Shown: positions 30,901 through 41,703 of the stretch, piece by piece | Position numbering within the stretch: position 1 is the stretch's first letter | Layout of the letters: each line of letters opens with the position of its first letter | DNA from: Lactarius indigo | Lineage: Eukaryota > Basidiomycota > Agaricomycetes > Russulales > Russulaceae | NCBI GenBank assembly: GCA_025766275.1 | Contig: JAFKAC010000113.1 | Coordinates: 62,001-126,000 of the forward strand | DNA: 64,000 bases | Reading direction: 5' to 3' | Notes under the pieces: model-generated | What the model saw: the letters and a program-made list of their open reading frames with translations, nothing else | The model's database searches: none | Told to the model about the DNA's origin: nothing | Program-made: the position numbers and the translations under genes

Positions 30901-32377
30901 AGTGGGCTGATTCGACGGGGTGGGTGATGCGGTACAGGCCGCGGTCTGTTTGCGGAATGCGCGCGATGCGCCCGCCCGCTGGAGCGTACAGCTCGAGGTG
31001 GCCGTCACCAATGGTGGTGCGGTAGCCCTTCTTGTCCAGCGCGCCGATCGATACCAAGGTGTATCCGACGGCCGGCGCATGGAGCACGTCAGCGAGGGTG
31101 ATAATAGATTCGGCGCTGCCGTTGGGCGCGTGTATGGCGAGGGTGCCGGTGCCAATGGCTGGGAACTTTTGTTGGTTCGCGGCATTGAGGTAAACTGGGG
31201 GATCAAGGACGGTGTAGGTGGCGAAATCGGATTTGTAGGGGGAGATGTGCCGTGTTGTGCCCGAGTCGTATAACTCGATGCGTTCCCCCCTGTTGCTGCT
31301 GGTAGGCGCAGTTGCAGCCGCTGCGACTTCGTCGTTTGGCTCTTCGTACAGCCAGTCGCTCTCGTCAATGAGGGCGACACTCCCCGAGTCTGATGCCTCC
31401 GGAGTGAGATCCACGACCCAGCACTCGTCGACGTCCTCGTCGTGGGTCGCGACAGCGTTCGCCGACCCGACAGGCTTCGTCTCCGGTTTCTGTGCTTCGT
31501 TGCCTGGCTTCTCCTCCTTCTTGGGAGATCGACATTCCCGCGCCCAGTGACCTGGCTTGCCGCAATTGTGGCATTTGCCCTTGCGGCGCCGTTTTCTGCT
31601 CTCGGACCCCGTAGCTGCGAGAGCTTCGTCTCCGGCGGCTTGTGACTTGGCCCCGGACTGGTTTGGGTGAGACTTTGCCCGACGGTTCTTCAAACGATCG
31701 GCCTCTTCGCAAATGTGATCGATGAGTGACTCAGTGTCGACGGTGGTGACGTGGTGGATGAGGCGAGCGGAAGAGAGGATACCCGCCGCGAAGCGCGCGA
31801 GCTCTTCCAGGATACCTTTGAGTACCGTTCGCTGGTATTCCTTTTGTGTGATGGGAACACCGGCGGCTACAAGCTCTTCGCGCTTGAGTCGCACGCTCGT
31901 CAGGAAAGCGCGGACATCGCCTCCTCTGGGGCAACGCATCTCGTAGAAACTGTTCTCGAGATCGTTTTGTGCGTAGACACTCTTGGCGGTAAACTCATCG
32001 CAGACCCGTCCCCAACGAAGGTGGGCGGTCGGGTACGCACCCATGCGAACGACCGTTGAATCCGGGAGTCGTTGGGATAGTAGATACTGCGCGACTAGAT
32101 CGTCGTAGTTCCACTTTTCCGCGGCGGCGTTCTCCTCATCGGTGGGGTTGAGAGGGTCTTTCGGCCGTGGCTTCGCGTTGGAGCCGTCGAAGAAACCCCA
32201 TCGGCGAGTTACTTGCATCGCCTCCCGGAAACGAATAAGGAATATGGCCCAGTTGGAGCCATCCGGTTCAAGACGAGGGATGTTGGCAGGGAGTTGTTCG
32301 ATGGTTTGCGATGGGCCAGGAGTGGGTGCGGAAGTGGAGGGCGATGCGGAAGATGAAGAGGATGAGGCAGCAGTCAT
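27965..32377 (-). CDS. Copia Gag-Pol polyprotein, intact (1470 aa)
   Basis: A single ORF with ATG at 32377. Gag occupies roughly residues 1-260; a zinc knuckle CHNCGKPGHWAREC is at about 269-282; the protease motif LYDSGTTRHIS at about 369-379; the integrase zinc motif (HRRMGH, then CDAC about 537-540) and catalytic core (HTDVWG, D about 569; RSDRGGEY, D about 633; NGVAERLNRTL). Reverse transcriptase follows (DDTFAPVAK, VDIKGAYLNG, VHVDDCTIA) and RNase H (GYTDADGSM, SLSTTESEYVA). Motif order integrase before RT is diagnostic of Ty1/copia. No stop or frameshift is present, so this copy could be autonomous. Confidence 0.97.
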   Translation of the reverse strand: MTAASSSSSSASPSTSAPTPGPSQTIEQLPANIPRLEPDGSNWAIFLIRFREAMQVTRRWGFFDGSNAKPRPKDPLNPTDEENAAAEKWNYDDLVAQYLLSQRLPDSTVVRMGAYPTAHLRWGRVCDEFTAKSVYAQNDLENSFYEMRCPRGGDVRAFLTSVRLKREELVAAGVPITQKEYQRTVLKGILEELARFAAGILSSARLIHHVTTVDTESLIDHICEEADRLKNRRAKSHPNQSGAKSQAAGDEALAATGSESRKRRRKGKCHNCGKPGHWARECRSPKKEEKPGNEAQKPETKPVGSANAVATHDEDVDECWVVDLTPEASDSGSVALIDESDWLYEEPNDEVAAAATAPTSSNRGERIELYDSGTTRHISPYKSDFATYTVLDPPVYLNAANQQKFPAIGTGTLAIHAPNGSAESIITLADVLHAPAVGYTLVSIGALDKKGYRTTIGDGHLELYAPAGGRIARIPQTDRGLYRITHPVESAHSVETISVMELHRRMGHIAPASARALVEKKLVTGIKLDPDSREAECDACIFARATRKPVPKMRVGPQAQRFGEEVHTDVWGPSPVTTRRGCRYFITFTDDATRYTVTYVLRTKAEALGAYKAFEAWALAQQYCAAIKVLRSDRGGEYLSEAFDQHLQAAGTARRLTVHDTPQLNGVAERLNRTLVERIRAFTHTSGLPKFLWGEALRHATWLKNRTATRALDGLTPYQALLGRAPDLSGLQRWGTTMWVHDADGSKLDARAREGRWLGFDTESHAHKVYFPATRKVTTERNVYFSTAQQLEGEELVIPGTEGEQRAARPTPSTPTSPPPLTPIKTLAQRALSSSSPPSPLTPLSESSTTSASEDVDGDDEADPWRTPRPKRNRKPSRTLRDLLNGAGVTSARRSDPQVAVGLQLPGGFDEVEETGGVWSVDAAFAALEDSGWLEHVLAAETAEAEALEPRTLAKAKRRPDWPFWEKAITEELATLNAAGTWRLEEAPPGANVIGSKWVFKAKKDAAGSIARYKARLVAQGFSQIDGVDYDDTFAPVAKLASSRAIIAMANRLGLVLHQVDIKGAYLNGVLRDDEVLYMRQPPGYPAPASGTKVLRLQKALYGLKQAGRRWYQTFTTILSTLGFAQCSVDQAVYHKTNAKTRKTVVIAVHVDDCTIAASDSRLVEDFKTGLGKHVEVTDLGELHWMLGIEVKRDREASTTHLSQRAYIDAILNRFNLADLKPLSTPMDVQVRLTTEQAPASAAEFAAMRDVPYREAVGALNWAALATRPDISFAVSTVARFATNPGPVHWEAVKRIFRYLAGSRDLWLSYGETRRALTGYTDADGSMAEDRRAISGYAFLIDGGAVSWSSKRQEIVSLSTTESEYVAATHGLKEALWLRSLLSELFGPFKDSTTMLCDNQSAIALACDHQYHARTKHIDVRYHFIRWVVDQGVVRLVYCPTADMVADVLTKALPSPKVKHFAAGLGLRAK

Positions 32378-32430
32378 ACTGATTTGAAGCGATAGGCGAT
32401 AGGAGATAATGCGGGGTTTTAGCGACGCTC

Positions 32431-32446
32431 GGCAGGGCCCATAACC
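32431..32446 (-). other. copia primer-binding site (half initiator tRNA-Met)
   Basis: Minus strand GGTTATGGGCCC directly after the LTR, a 12-nt complement of the initiator tRNA-Met anticodon arm. Together with the LTR end it forms a perfect 9-bp inverted repeat (CCCATAACC, TACA, GGTTATGGG). Confidence 0.8.
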
Positions 32447-32829
32447 TGTAGGTTATGGGAAAGTCACGGGAGCTCGGGACACGCGCGAGGCGAACTAGAT
32501 AGATCACAAAGTACTACTCAGTATCGCGCGTGTACGAGCGATGTCTAAATGTATTCACCTAGATAGATCACAAAGTACTACTAGGCGTGAGCGTTATGAA
32601 AAGGTAAACGAATGTAAAGTATTCTCACCTCAGTATCGCGCGTGTACGAGCGATGTCTGAGGTGGACGGTGCGAGCGAGCGAGGGTATTTAACTACGAGA
32701 CGAAAATTAAGGGGCGACGTTAGTTAAGGTACGGAATGCTCTAATTTAGAGTGAAACTACAGAATGACAGACAGCGGAAAGAAAGCGGAAATGCGGGTAC
32801 GTAGTCTGTAGACGCGCTGGATCTCAACA
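32447..32829 (-). repeat. 5' LTR of the intact copia element
   Basis: 383 bp, identical to 27575-27957 except for one CpG site. It is the promoter-bearing copy, followed by a 69-bp leader (32378-32446) before the ATG. Confidence 0.94.
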
Positions 32830-34031
32830 ACAAGATCAGAAGCAGGAACCCTATGTCGTAGATAAGGATAGAGTCGCGTGTACAAGGTCGAAGTCCTTAC
32901 CTGAGGAAAACAACCTGGAGAAACAAAAATATTCAAACAAGCTCCCGATGACAAGCACTGGCGTTCTCACCAAGTAGCTGACAGCGGCAGTCACTGCTGC
33001 TACGCCTGTTACTTCAAGGATTGGCCACTCGTGTAGTACACTGTTTCTTCGGTATACCGCAGCTGCGATGTTCAACTTGGTCAAGAGCGAGCCAAGGACG
33101 CCCTGTACATCTCGCGCTAAAAAACCTGATTTGATGGTGGAGAGATGCAAAACGAGCTTACTCCAATTAAAGAAAGACAGAGCCACGGAATCTGTGAAAA
33201 GTCAGATGCGCTTTATGAGATGCCAGGGACTTCACAAACAAGCTCAAATGCCAGCCAGGTATCACTACCATTAGTCACCTGTGAGTAAACAGTTATCACC
33301 AGGTCGGGGAGTTGGACAAGAAACTGAAAGCGAACTTGAAATAAGACGAGTTTAGAGATCTTGAACGGGTTCACGTATTGCAGCGCGACTGCCGCGATGA
33401 CCGAGGTGACGAATCCGCGCCACATTACGTCAAAGTTGCCACCAAACGCGTCGAGTTCTGGAACGACGGCTGAGTGTCGCGAATGATAAAAGAAATCATT
33501 TGACGTGCCTTCTAAGCCAAAGAGGACGCCACCAAGTGGGCTCCCAAACGCCACCGAAACACCTGCAGCAGCCGCCGCTGCCAAAATCTTCCGTTTTTGT
33601 GCTACAGTGTTGTGAGCGGGCTAAAGGGCCGGAAGTAAAAATACGTACCTTCACTGCGATGGAACAAGAGCTTCATGAAAAGGAACGACATATAGTATGA
33701 TACGTGTACCAATGGCCCCTAGTATTATAAGACACAGAAATGGATCAAGACACGGAAGATTTACCTCTTTTCCGAGAGATAGTCCAGAGGAGACTGACAG
33801 GGCGAGGCCAAGGGCCTTGATGAGAAGGGTCCAAGAACTTAGAATGAGTCGAAGACATAGCCGCCGAAGATCTGGTGTAATGAATAGAGAAGCAGAAGTT
33901 GAACGACCAATTTTCTACCAATATACTTACTGCCTTAATTTCTGGGACTGGGATTACAGTTGCCACGAGTGACAGAAAAACGAGACTCAGTAAGGGAACA
34001 CTCACTTCCTGTATGGAACGCACTACCTTTC

Positions 34032-34364
34032 TGTTGGAATTTGGTGAGTTCACGCGTGAGTTGTCTCGGCGTGGGATACTGCCCGCATTGGCGTCGGGCA
34101 TCACCTGCACCTCATGTGCGGGTGTTCGCATGTGTGATCATGTAGTCCGTAGTGACTGTGATCAGGGACAATCCCTTGATCTTCTACTTAGTTGAGACAT
34201 TGTTCGTGTTCATTTCTAACAGAGGGCGGATGCCCGTCTTTATTATTTCACGTGTATATCGACACATCAGTATACTACAGTACTTACGATGTATTTAAGA
34301 ACGCCTCATGCGCTCCTGGCACCCCAGTCATTAACTTGGTGTGCCAGCCCGCTGCGTTTCATCA
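34032..34364 (-). mobile_element. Solo LTR (333 bp) in CLC copy 1
   Basis: Plus-strand TGTTGGAAT to TTTCATCA with a 5-bp duplication CTTTC (34027-34031 and 34365-34369). Same family as 26535-26898, opposite orientation. It lies between the SSYAP and PEIK exons of CLC. Confidence 0.85.
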
Positions 34365-34890
34365 CTTTCACGGTCAGATGGGGGGTCTAATGCGTTCGCT
34401 AACGGGATGAGACTCACTAGGGGGCGTACGAACTGACGAGTACCGCCGCACTTGCCGCGAAAGCCGTCTAAAAAAGGATGAATTTACAATGCATTCCAAA
34501 GATACGTGGGATGAACATACCGAGAGGAGGATGTATGCAAATGAATGGAGAAGAGATTGTCCGAATATAGAGCTGATCCCCAGGTACTCTCCCCAGGGTC
34601 GCCAATCATGACAGACATCACCTGCTACAAAGGAGGTCTTAGTGGTTGGAAGTTGTGAAACTAAGGACACGTACCCTCCACCCCAACACAACACTCGACT
34701 TGTTTCCATAAGAAACCTCGCATGCACCGACCCTCCCGGAGACCCGACGACCTTCGATAGCGTACTTAATCACTAATTCTTGGGCGCAGACGAGACCCCG
34801 GATGAGACCCCCCTTCCATCTTTTCTGGCGAGGGAAGGGTCGGCTCGCAGTCAAGGTAATCTTCTCGCCATAAAGACAATGCAACAATAT

Positions 34891-36142
34891 GGTAGGTCAC
34901 CTAGAGTTCCTTGTGATATTGGCGGCCTGCTGGGTCAGGTCTCCCACCGCGATACCTTTCAGAGACCACGCCAGAACGGCACCTTCCCCGGCAATTCCGG
35001 CCGCCGGTGGACCTATCACCGTTTCCTGGCCGCGCTCCATAGTTCTATAAAACGTAATCCCTTCGTTTGTTGTTGATCGAGTAGAGCACCCTAATTTATT
35101 CGGTGGTTAGTTTTTTTTTATCTCGACATCGAAACAACGATGCACCAACTTGAGCGTATTCGGGGAATTTGCTTGCGGGAGCTACTGGCCCTGTCGACGT
35201 TAATTAATCAAGGTGGGTGGTTCGGAAAGGCTGCGGAACCAGGCGGAGGTCAAGCAGGCCGGCATGAGAAATGGGGAACAGCCTTTATTATTGCCACGAA
35301 GCGATCAGAAATGTGGAGAGTGCTGTAATTACCATGGGTCAGAAGAGCGTCGCAAGACAACACGGCGCAAATTGTTACCAAATTTGTACCTTATTAGTTC
35401 GGTCCTTGCAAATCGCGTTTGAGCAGCCCTCCTCAATCCCTCCTTGAGATCCTCGATCGACCGCAGCTAACTTTGGCGAGACATGTCGGTTCAGTGTATT
35501 ATCTTGAACCCTCACTGTTGTCCGTGCCCCATATGTTCTCCATCTTCGTTAGCACGTCATGGCTTCGCGTGTCTGGCTCCACTTTTCTATCATAGCACCG
35601 ATGTATGCTCGCGCGTAGGGAACTTGTGTCGACACCATCTACCTCACCGTCTGGGTCTGCATGTGCAGTACAGTTGACATTTCCTTCATCTGCTTCCGGA
35701 ATCCGGCCCCCCGGAGCTACGTTCTGCATATTGCCGAACTGGGTTGACAACTTGGGGTCCAATACGAGAACGTGGGAATCACCAGCGCGAACCTCTCGGA
35801 TTGAATCAGTTCGCCTTCTCAGACTTTTGCAACTGGAGGCGAGTCCTGAGAACGTGGGACCGAAGCCAAAACCGAGGCAAAACGAGTCGTAGGTATCCTT
35901 CCCTTGTGACGTCGGGCTGGGCGCTGTCGTACTTGATGTGAAAATGCACCTTGACAACACTAAAAAAAATCGGTCAAGTGAGTCAAGATAATCATCGAAT
36001 GAGAGAGTAGAAAGCGTTCACATTTCGAGGCGTCGCGTGGCGCGTCGTAGAATCGAAATGTCGGAACGCCGGCCCGCCTTGGTCTGCTTCACCGCACCGC
36101 ATGCATTCCTGTAAAAACAGCAGATTGGCATAGTATTTCTAT
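34891..36142. other. Unassigned block upstream of CLC, downstream of the NACHT-WD40 gene
   Basis: No gene is recognised. A minus frame at 35499-35960 (153 codons) is open, but the homologous stretch in the second copy (54790-55652) shifts frame in the middle, so coding is doubtful. A T-tract lies at about 35110-35118. Homology to copy 2 begins near 35258 and continues into the NACHT-WD40 gene. Confidence 0.5.
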
Positions 36143-39100
36143 CTAGGTACCAATACAAGTATCCCAACTATGACTGTGCGCAAGATTAGAAAGACACAAG
36201 CGTGTTTCATGTTCACCCACAGCCCAGATGTCACCTGGGCGGTGAAGATTTTTCCTATGTAATGGCGGGATCCACATTAACAGTTCATCACTGCTACCAC
36301 ATATCCATCCCTCGTCGTTTATCTTGGATCGGTAAGTGAAGTCAACCTGTCCAGTATTTTCCGTCTTGCATGTCGTAAGATCCAACATGCGAATTGATCC
36401 ATGTGCCGATGAGACAATGCGCTGACCATCCGGAGAGAATGCCACTGACCGGACCGAATGTGTGTGCCCACGGTATGGGCCTGCCACACTCTCTCCAGTG
36501 GTGGGGCTCCACATACGAATCGTCTGGTCTCCCGAGCCTGAAGCAATGCACTGGCCGTCCGGGGAGATCGCCACAGAGTAGATCCCATCTATGTGCCCAC
36601 TGAATGGGCCTGCCACTGTCTCTCCCGTCGAGGCATCCCAAACACGGATTGTCGAATCATGCGAGCTTGAGACGACACGCTGACCATCTGGAGTGAATAT
36701 CACAGACGTGACCATATCTGTGTGCCCAGTAAATGGGCCTACCACCTTCTCTCCTGTTATAGCGTTCCACACGATAATTGTTTTATCGTACGAGCCCGAG
36801 ACGATACGCTGGCCGTCTGGGGAAAATGCCACGGACGAGACCCAGGAATTGTGTCCAGCCAATGGAGTCACCAACTTCTCTCCTGTCGTAGCATCCCACA
36901 CACGAATTGATCGATTGCCCGAGCCTGATGCGATGCGCTTGCCATCTGGAGAGAATGCCACACAGGTGACGAAGACATCGTGACTAAATGGGCCTGCCAC
37001 CGTCTCTCCTGTTGTCGCATTCCAAACACGAATTGTCGTATCTTGCGACCCTGAGACAACGCGTTGACCATCTGGGGAGAATGCCACAGATATGACCGAA
37101 TTCGTGTGCCCAATAAATGTCACTGGCTGTCCTGTCATGGCATCCCACACACGAATTGTGTGATCATCCGATCCCGAGACAACGCGCTTGCCATCTGGCG
37201 AGAATGCTACAGACGCGACCCAACCCCTGTGTCCGTTAAATGCGCCTGCCACCGTCCCTCCAGTTGTGGCATTCCACACACGAATGGTTCCATCCCAAGA
37301 ACCTGAGATGATGCGCTGACCATCTGGTGAGAATGTAACTGATTCAACCGAACTAGTGTGCCCACTAAATGGGCCTGTCGCCGCATCTCCTGTTATAGCA
37401 TCCCACACACGAATCGTTTGATCGGATGAGCCCGAGACGATGCGTTGACCATCTGCGGAGAATGCTACAGACAGGACCAGATTCGTATGTCCACTAAATG
37501 GACCCGCCATTGTCTCTCCCGTTACGGCATTCCACACACGAATCGTTCGATCGTAAGAGCCCGAGATGATGCGCCGGCCATCTGGGGAGAATGCTACGGA
37601 CGTGACCGAACCTGTGTGCCCTCTGTATGAACCTCCCACCGTCTCTCCCGTGGTGGAGTTCCAGATACGAATCGTTTGGTCAACCGAGCCAGAGACAATT
37701 CGCTGGCTGTCTGGGGAGAATGCCACAGACGTGACGCGATCTGTGTGCCCACTAAGCGGGCCTGCCACTGTCTCTCCAGTTGTAGCCTTCCATACACGAA
37801 TTGTTTGGTCATCTGAGCCAGAGACAATGGACTGGCCGTCTGGGGAGAATGTCAAGGATTTGACTGGTTTCGTGTGCCCACTACACGGGCCTATCACGAT
37901 CTCTCCAGTCATGGCGTCCCACACGTGAATTGTGTTATCGTTCATGCCTGAGGCAACGCGCCGGCCATCTGGGGAGAATGCAACAGACGTCGTGTTTCTG
38001 ATAAATGGTCTTGCCACACACTCTCCCGTCGTGGCATTCCACATGCAAAATCCTCCATCGTCAGAGACCGAGACGATGCGTTGACCATCTGGTGAGAGTG
38101 CGATGGAATCGACACGGCCTCCGACATTCGAGATCACCATCTCTGATGAAGGCCAATGAGATAATCGTCCACGTTCGACGCGCAGTGTTCGGGGAAACAT
38201 GCTTGAATAATGCATCGAAACAAGAGAACAAGTCGGCGCAAATGGTAATGTAGAAAGGTAGACATGCGGTGCGCTCTTTGCCATCGCTATCCCGAAGTAC
38301 CGCACGAATGCGGTGGCGTCATTGATGAACGCGGTCAATTTCTCTAGCTCTGCCGGAGAAACCTGTTCGGTCTGTTCCCATTAGTTGTTGGTCCGCCTCA
38401 CAGAATTGATGTGAAGACTTACACCTTGACCGGAGGCTAGCCACACATTTACAGACGACAGCGCTGGCAAAGCAAGACGCATATCGCCCACCAAGCTAAG
38501 TGCCTCAAGCCAAAAGAGAAATTTCGCGCCAAAGAAAGCTCGGAGTTTGTCAAACAGACCGGTTTCAAAAGCAAGATGTTCTAAATGATCGTCGTAGAAA
38601 CGACAAGCATATAATAAAGCTGATGAGATGTTTTTAGCGACGCGAGCTTCAAGGTTTTGAATGTCTCTATTAGCAAGATATGATGATTCAATGCCGCAGA
38701 TATTAAATCTGAGGTCTCGGAGTACTAGACCATGGCAAGAATGGGCCAACTCATGGTGGGCGTCTCGAACGGGAATAGAGAAATCGCCGCTCTTCTCCTT
38801 ATTTGTCAGGAAGTCGCGAAATGATGCATGGAGAGGAAGAATAGGAAGGGTGTCATCGGATGAGTTAACGTTGCTCAACAATGAGCCCAGGCGACCGAGC
38901 ATTATGACCACAGAATCGGCGTCATCGTCGTTATTGAAGCCAGTTCCTCGCAGAGTGGTCAGGGAGCGTATGGAAAGGGGTTCGAATGCGGTGATGAGCT
39001 GTCCCACGACAGAACGGAATAGAAGTCGAGCTTGGGGGTGTGTGAAGTAGCCTTCAAGAACGTCTTTGTATAACTCGTCCAAAGGATCTTGTCCATCGCG

Positions 39101-41530
39101 ATCTGTAGTCAGTCTCAAAAGGTGGTTTATGCACTTTTTCTTGCTGAACCCGAAGCATTCGGGAGGATCCAGGATGAATCCACCAGCGACAGCCGCCCAC
39201 TGAAACAGCCCCTCTGCCTTTCTCGTCAACGCGACTCCGTGCCTTTCGAACGCATCCGAAGGGAGTAACCTCTGAAGGAAGGTCAGTATATCGTCCTCCG
39301 TTCTAGCTGCCAGCTCAGAGTCATTCATATATTTGATAATGGTCGACGGCGCTCCATTGAACGCAGACAGGATCCCATCCTCGGGCCTCGACGTGATAAG
39401 CACGCGAAAGTTCGATGGCAGTTTAAATAAGTTCTTGGCAAGGAATGCGTGTAACCCATTTCTACTGGACGTGTCTCCGCTCTCGTCCAACGCGTCGATG
39501 ACAACAAGGATCGGGCCGACGATGTGGAGACCCTCAAGCGGTTGGAGGACTAGTGATTCGAAAAGTGTGGGATAGTCGCGGGTACGAACTCGGAGTGAGG
39601 AGTCGTCCTTCACGATCCTTCCAAGCGCGGTCTTGAAAGAAGGGTAACGATCGGAGAGATCGCGAGCCAGAGTGGTGAAGAATTTGTAAGCATCGCGCTG
39701 AGATTGCTCTTTCCGCAGAAATATGAAGGACGACGTGAGACGGTGCATCTTATCGAAGCGATGTGCGATCTCGTGTGCAATCGACGACTTTCCTGTACCC
39801 GCCTGTCCAAGAAGTACAAGACCACGCTCCGAGTCAGGGTTATTCGCCCAGTTAACGATGAGGTCCAAGAAGGCTGTGCGCGTTCCTGGAAGGCAGCCCT
39901 TTTCCGGCACGAAGCGTGAGCCTGTCCCATACGGTATTTCTCTGATCTTCGCATCTAACTCTGTGACAGTAATCAGATCAATAACCCTCAAGTTATTGGG
40001 GCTACGTACCGACGTCGGAAACTTGGCTGGACACCCACTTTAGCTGGGTAACCATCCCGTTGAGCCTATTAGAAATCCTGGCCGAAATTGTTCCCACGTC
40101 GTCCAAAATTTGGAGCGTAGTTATCTCCGTGGTGATGGCAGCCTCGTCCAAGAAGGCCCTTCGGAGTTCGAGAAGGGTGGTGCGGAGGTCCTCGATTTGT
40201 TTGTTGACTCGGCCACCGATATTCTTCAGCGTTCGCTTCCCTGACAACGGCATGTTTACTTCGGCCACTGAAATGGGTGAAGAATACGTACAGAACTGCG
40301 AATCGTTTGCATACGATCGTATCAAGTCACAACAGTTACAGACATGCTGCAACATCAGCGTGAGGATTCGGGCCTGCTTGGACTCGCGCTTGATAGATCT
40401 TAAGGTGTTTTCCTGGTTCGCGAAATCGAACGCATCGTGTACGGCTACAAGAAGAGTTCGGACATTGTCGTCACTTTGGAACTGTTCTAGGAGGGTCTAG
40501 CATCCCAATCAACATCAGTGCTTCCCTACTGCGCATATCAACGTACCTTGGGAATCGCTAATAGCAGGCCAAATGCCATTTGTGCGTATGGGTGAAGCTG
40601 AGAGCGGAAGTAGGCTCAGCTAATGATAAGTTTCAAGGGTATTGCACAGTGACGCACTCCTGCAGCCGCGCTCAAAGAATCCATCATCCACTTGATCCTC
40701 ATAACAGCGCCTTCCCATGGACTTGAGGGATCAATCACCTTGATAGCTTCGTCGGTATCACGGAGAACATCCTCGGTGGGTGACATCGCTACCCGAGCAT
40801 CGGGCAATGATGACATAGGAGCGCTAATATCGATGGGCAAGGTCGGATGGGAAGTCGCATTCGCTGACATGGCGATCGTCAAGTACAGCATGACCGGCTG
40901 GATCGATTGTTCATCTTGTCCGTCGTCATTGCTGAGAATAACAGGAATCTCTATACGCAGGACGTTCAGCTACTAGTGAAACGAGCGATATCCTGGTTAA
41001 AAACAAACCAATCTGTGATCCGACAGGTATCAGCATCCGATGCGTCCCGATCAGTGTATCGCTGTGCGCTGATCGCTCCGCATACAGACACAATACAAGA
41101 TCTGATGACGGCTGTACATAACTGAACAGGACTTTCAGCCGGAAAGATAGAATTTAAAACAGATGTCGTACAAGGCGTCTAGTTTCTGATCCCACTGCGC
41201 CGCTCGTCCCTCAATCGAAACGCTCGTTGTCTTCTTCGTCGTTTCCCGATTGGTCACAGTGACAAAGACACGGTTCTTCAGGTGTCGCCGCCGTTTCTTG
41301 ATATTGAGAGCTCGGAGGACTATAAAATAAGTTATCGGATATAAACTATAGGATTTAAGTACATACCGGTCACCTCGATACGTAGCTGAGGGTTTTCCGA
41401 TGTAGAGGGACCTGACCTGGAGTAATGGTTCAATGGGGGGAGAGTCGTGGGTCAGCAGGCATTTACGCACGGATTCGATATGGTGTGCTGGTGCTCCATC
41501 TTTTGCAAGGGTTCCTGGGACTAGAGTGAG
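36143..41530 (-). CDS. NACHT-WD40 STAND receptor, copy 1 (HET-E/HET-D-like)
   Basis: A signal-transducing NTPase of the kind used in fungal allorecognition and innate immunity. Minus-strand exons: N-terminal C2-like segments (NIKKRRRHLKNRVFVTVTN, about 41290; exact start unclear, no good ATG seen), then SANATSHPTLPIDI, LHPYAQMAFGLLLAIPK, a helical linker ending near 40010, the NACHT exon 38381-39991 with P-loop GQAGTGKSS (residues 62-70 of that exon) and Walker B ILVVIDALDE (161-170), a short intron (about 38362-38424), and the WD40 exon to 36143. The WD40 exon has 14 repeats of about 43 residues (SVAFSPDGQRIVSGS, TIRVWNATTGE), enough for two seven-blade propellers. The frame is intact through NACHT and WD40. 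Confidence 0.88.
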
Positions 41531-41598
41531 TGTATGATTAGGCGTTGAGGTCAGGTTTAAGTGGACCACGCTGCAAGCGTACCATTTATCACTACAAC

Positions 41599-41703
41599 CA
41601 ACAATCACCTGCTCACGCCAACAATCACCTGCTCATGCTGACAATCACCTGCTCACGCCAACAACCGCCTGCTCATGCCGACAATCACCTGCTCGCGCCG
41701 ACG
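41599..41703. repeat. 20-bp tandem repeat, about five units
   Basis: Five copies of a 20-mer (CAACAATCACCTGCTCACGC and variants) just upstream of the NACHT-WD40 copy 1 first exon. Absent at the matching place of copy 2. Confidence 0.85.

Larger units (their letters stand above)
27575..32829 (-). mobile_element. Intact Ty1/copia retrotransposon in the CLC gene
   Basis: A 5255-bp element in minus orientation with 383-bp LTRs (27575-27957 and 32447-32829; TGTTGAG to CCTACA) that differ at one site that I see (a CpG, near 27657). The target duplication ACAAG is at 27570-27574 and 32830-32834. Primer-binding site 32431-32446 and polypurine tract (GTGAGGGGGAG next to 27958) are present, and a single 1470-codon gag-pol ORF is open throughout. 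Near-identical LTRs plus an intact ORF suggest recent and perhaps ongoing activity. It splits a CLC codon stretch (DLV and ANL). GC and CpG content are clearly higher than in the neighbouring hAT and foldback DNA. Confidence 0.96.
25646..34890 (-). pseudogene. CLC chloride channel/transporter gene, broken by four mobile elements
   Basis: Minus-strand exons of a eukaryotic CLC anion channel. In order: TAFAASAAVLVSSYAP (about 34450), a degraded GSGIP region ending PEIKA (33965), GYVFDSF and SGLSLGKEG (33770-33870, the second anion motif), LVHVSYYMSFLFMKLL, GVSVAFGSPLGGVLFGLE (33550), EWPILEVTGVAAVT (33010), LVANLFQEC (27560), GNLTAMWENVFLL (27440), VPAGIFLPTIAIGAAFGG (27290, after an intron at 27320-27368), YAVIGASSMVTGITRMTG (27060), SLVVIVFEV (26990) and KWIADALGPDGIYASW (26450). 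Insertions: LTR 34032-34364, copia 27575-32829, LTR 26535-26898, miniature element 26005-26428. A one-base deletion follows DSF. The C-terminal CBS part is missing at the 25646 breakpoint. Confidence 0.85.
25646..41560. repeat. Segmental duplication copy 1 (CLC - NACHT-WD40)
   Basis: Matches 53796-61095 in the same order and orientation after removing mobile elements. Copy 2 lacks what corresponds to about 27466-35257, leaving a junction with short microhomology (TCAA). Outside, the copies diverge at 25646/53796 and 41560/61095. Confidence 0.88.

Noticed and set aside
35499..35960. 153-codon minus-strand frame as a gene after the NACHT-WD40 gene
   Set aside because: The duplicated copy at 54790-55652 does not keep the frame and no domain is recognised.
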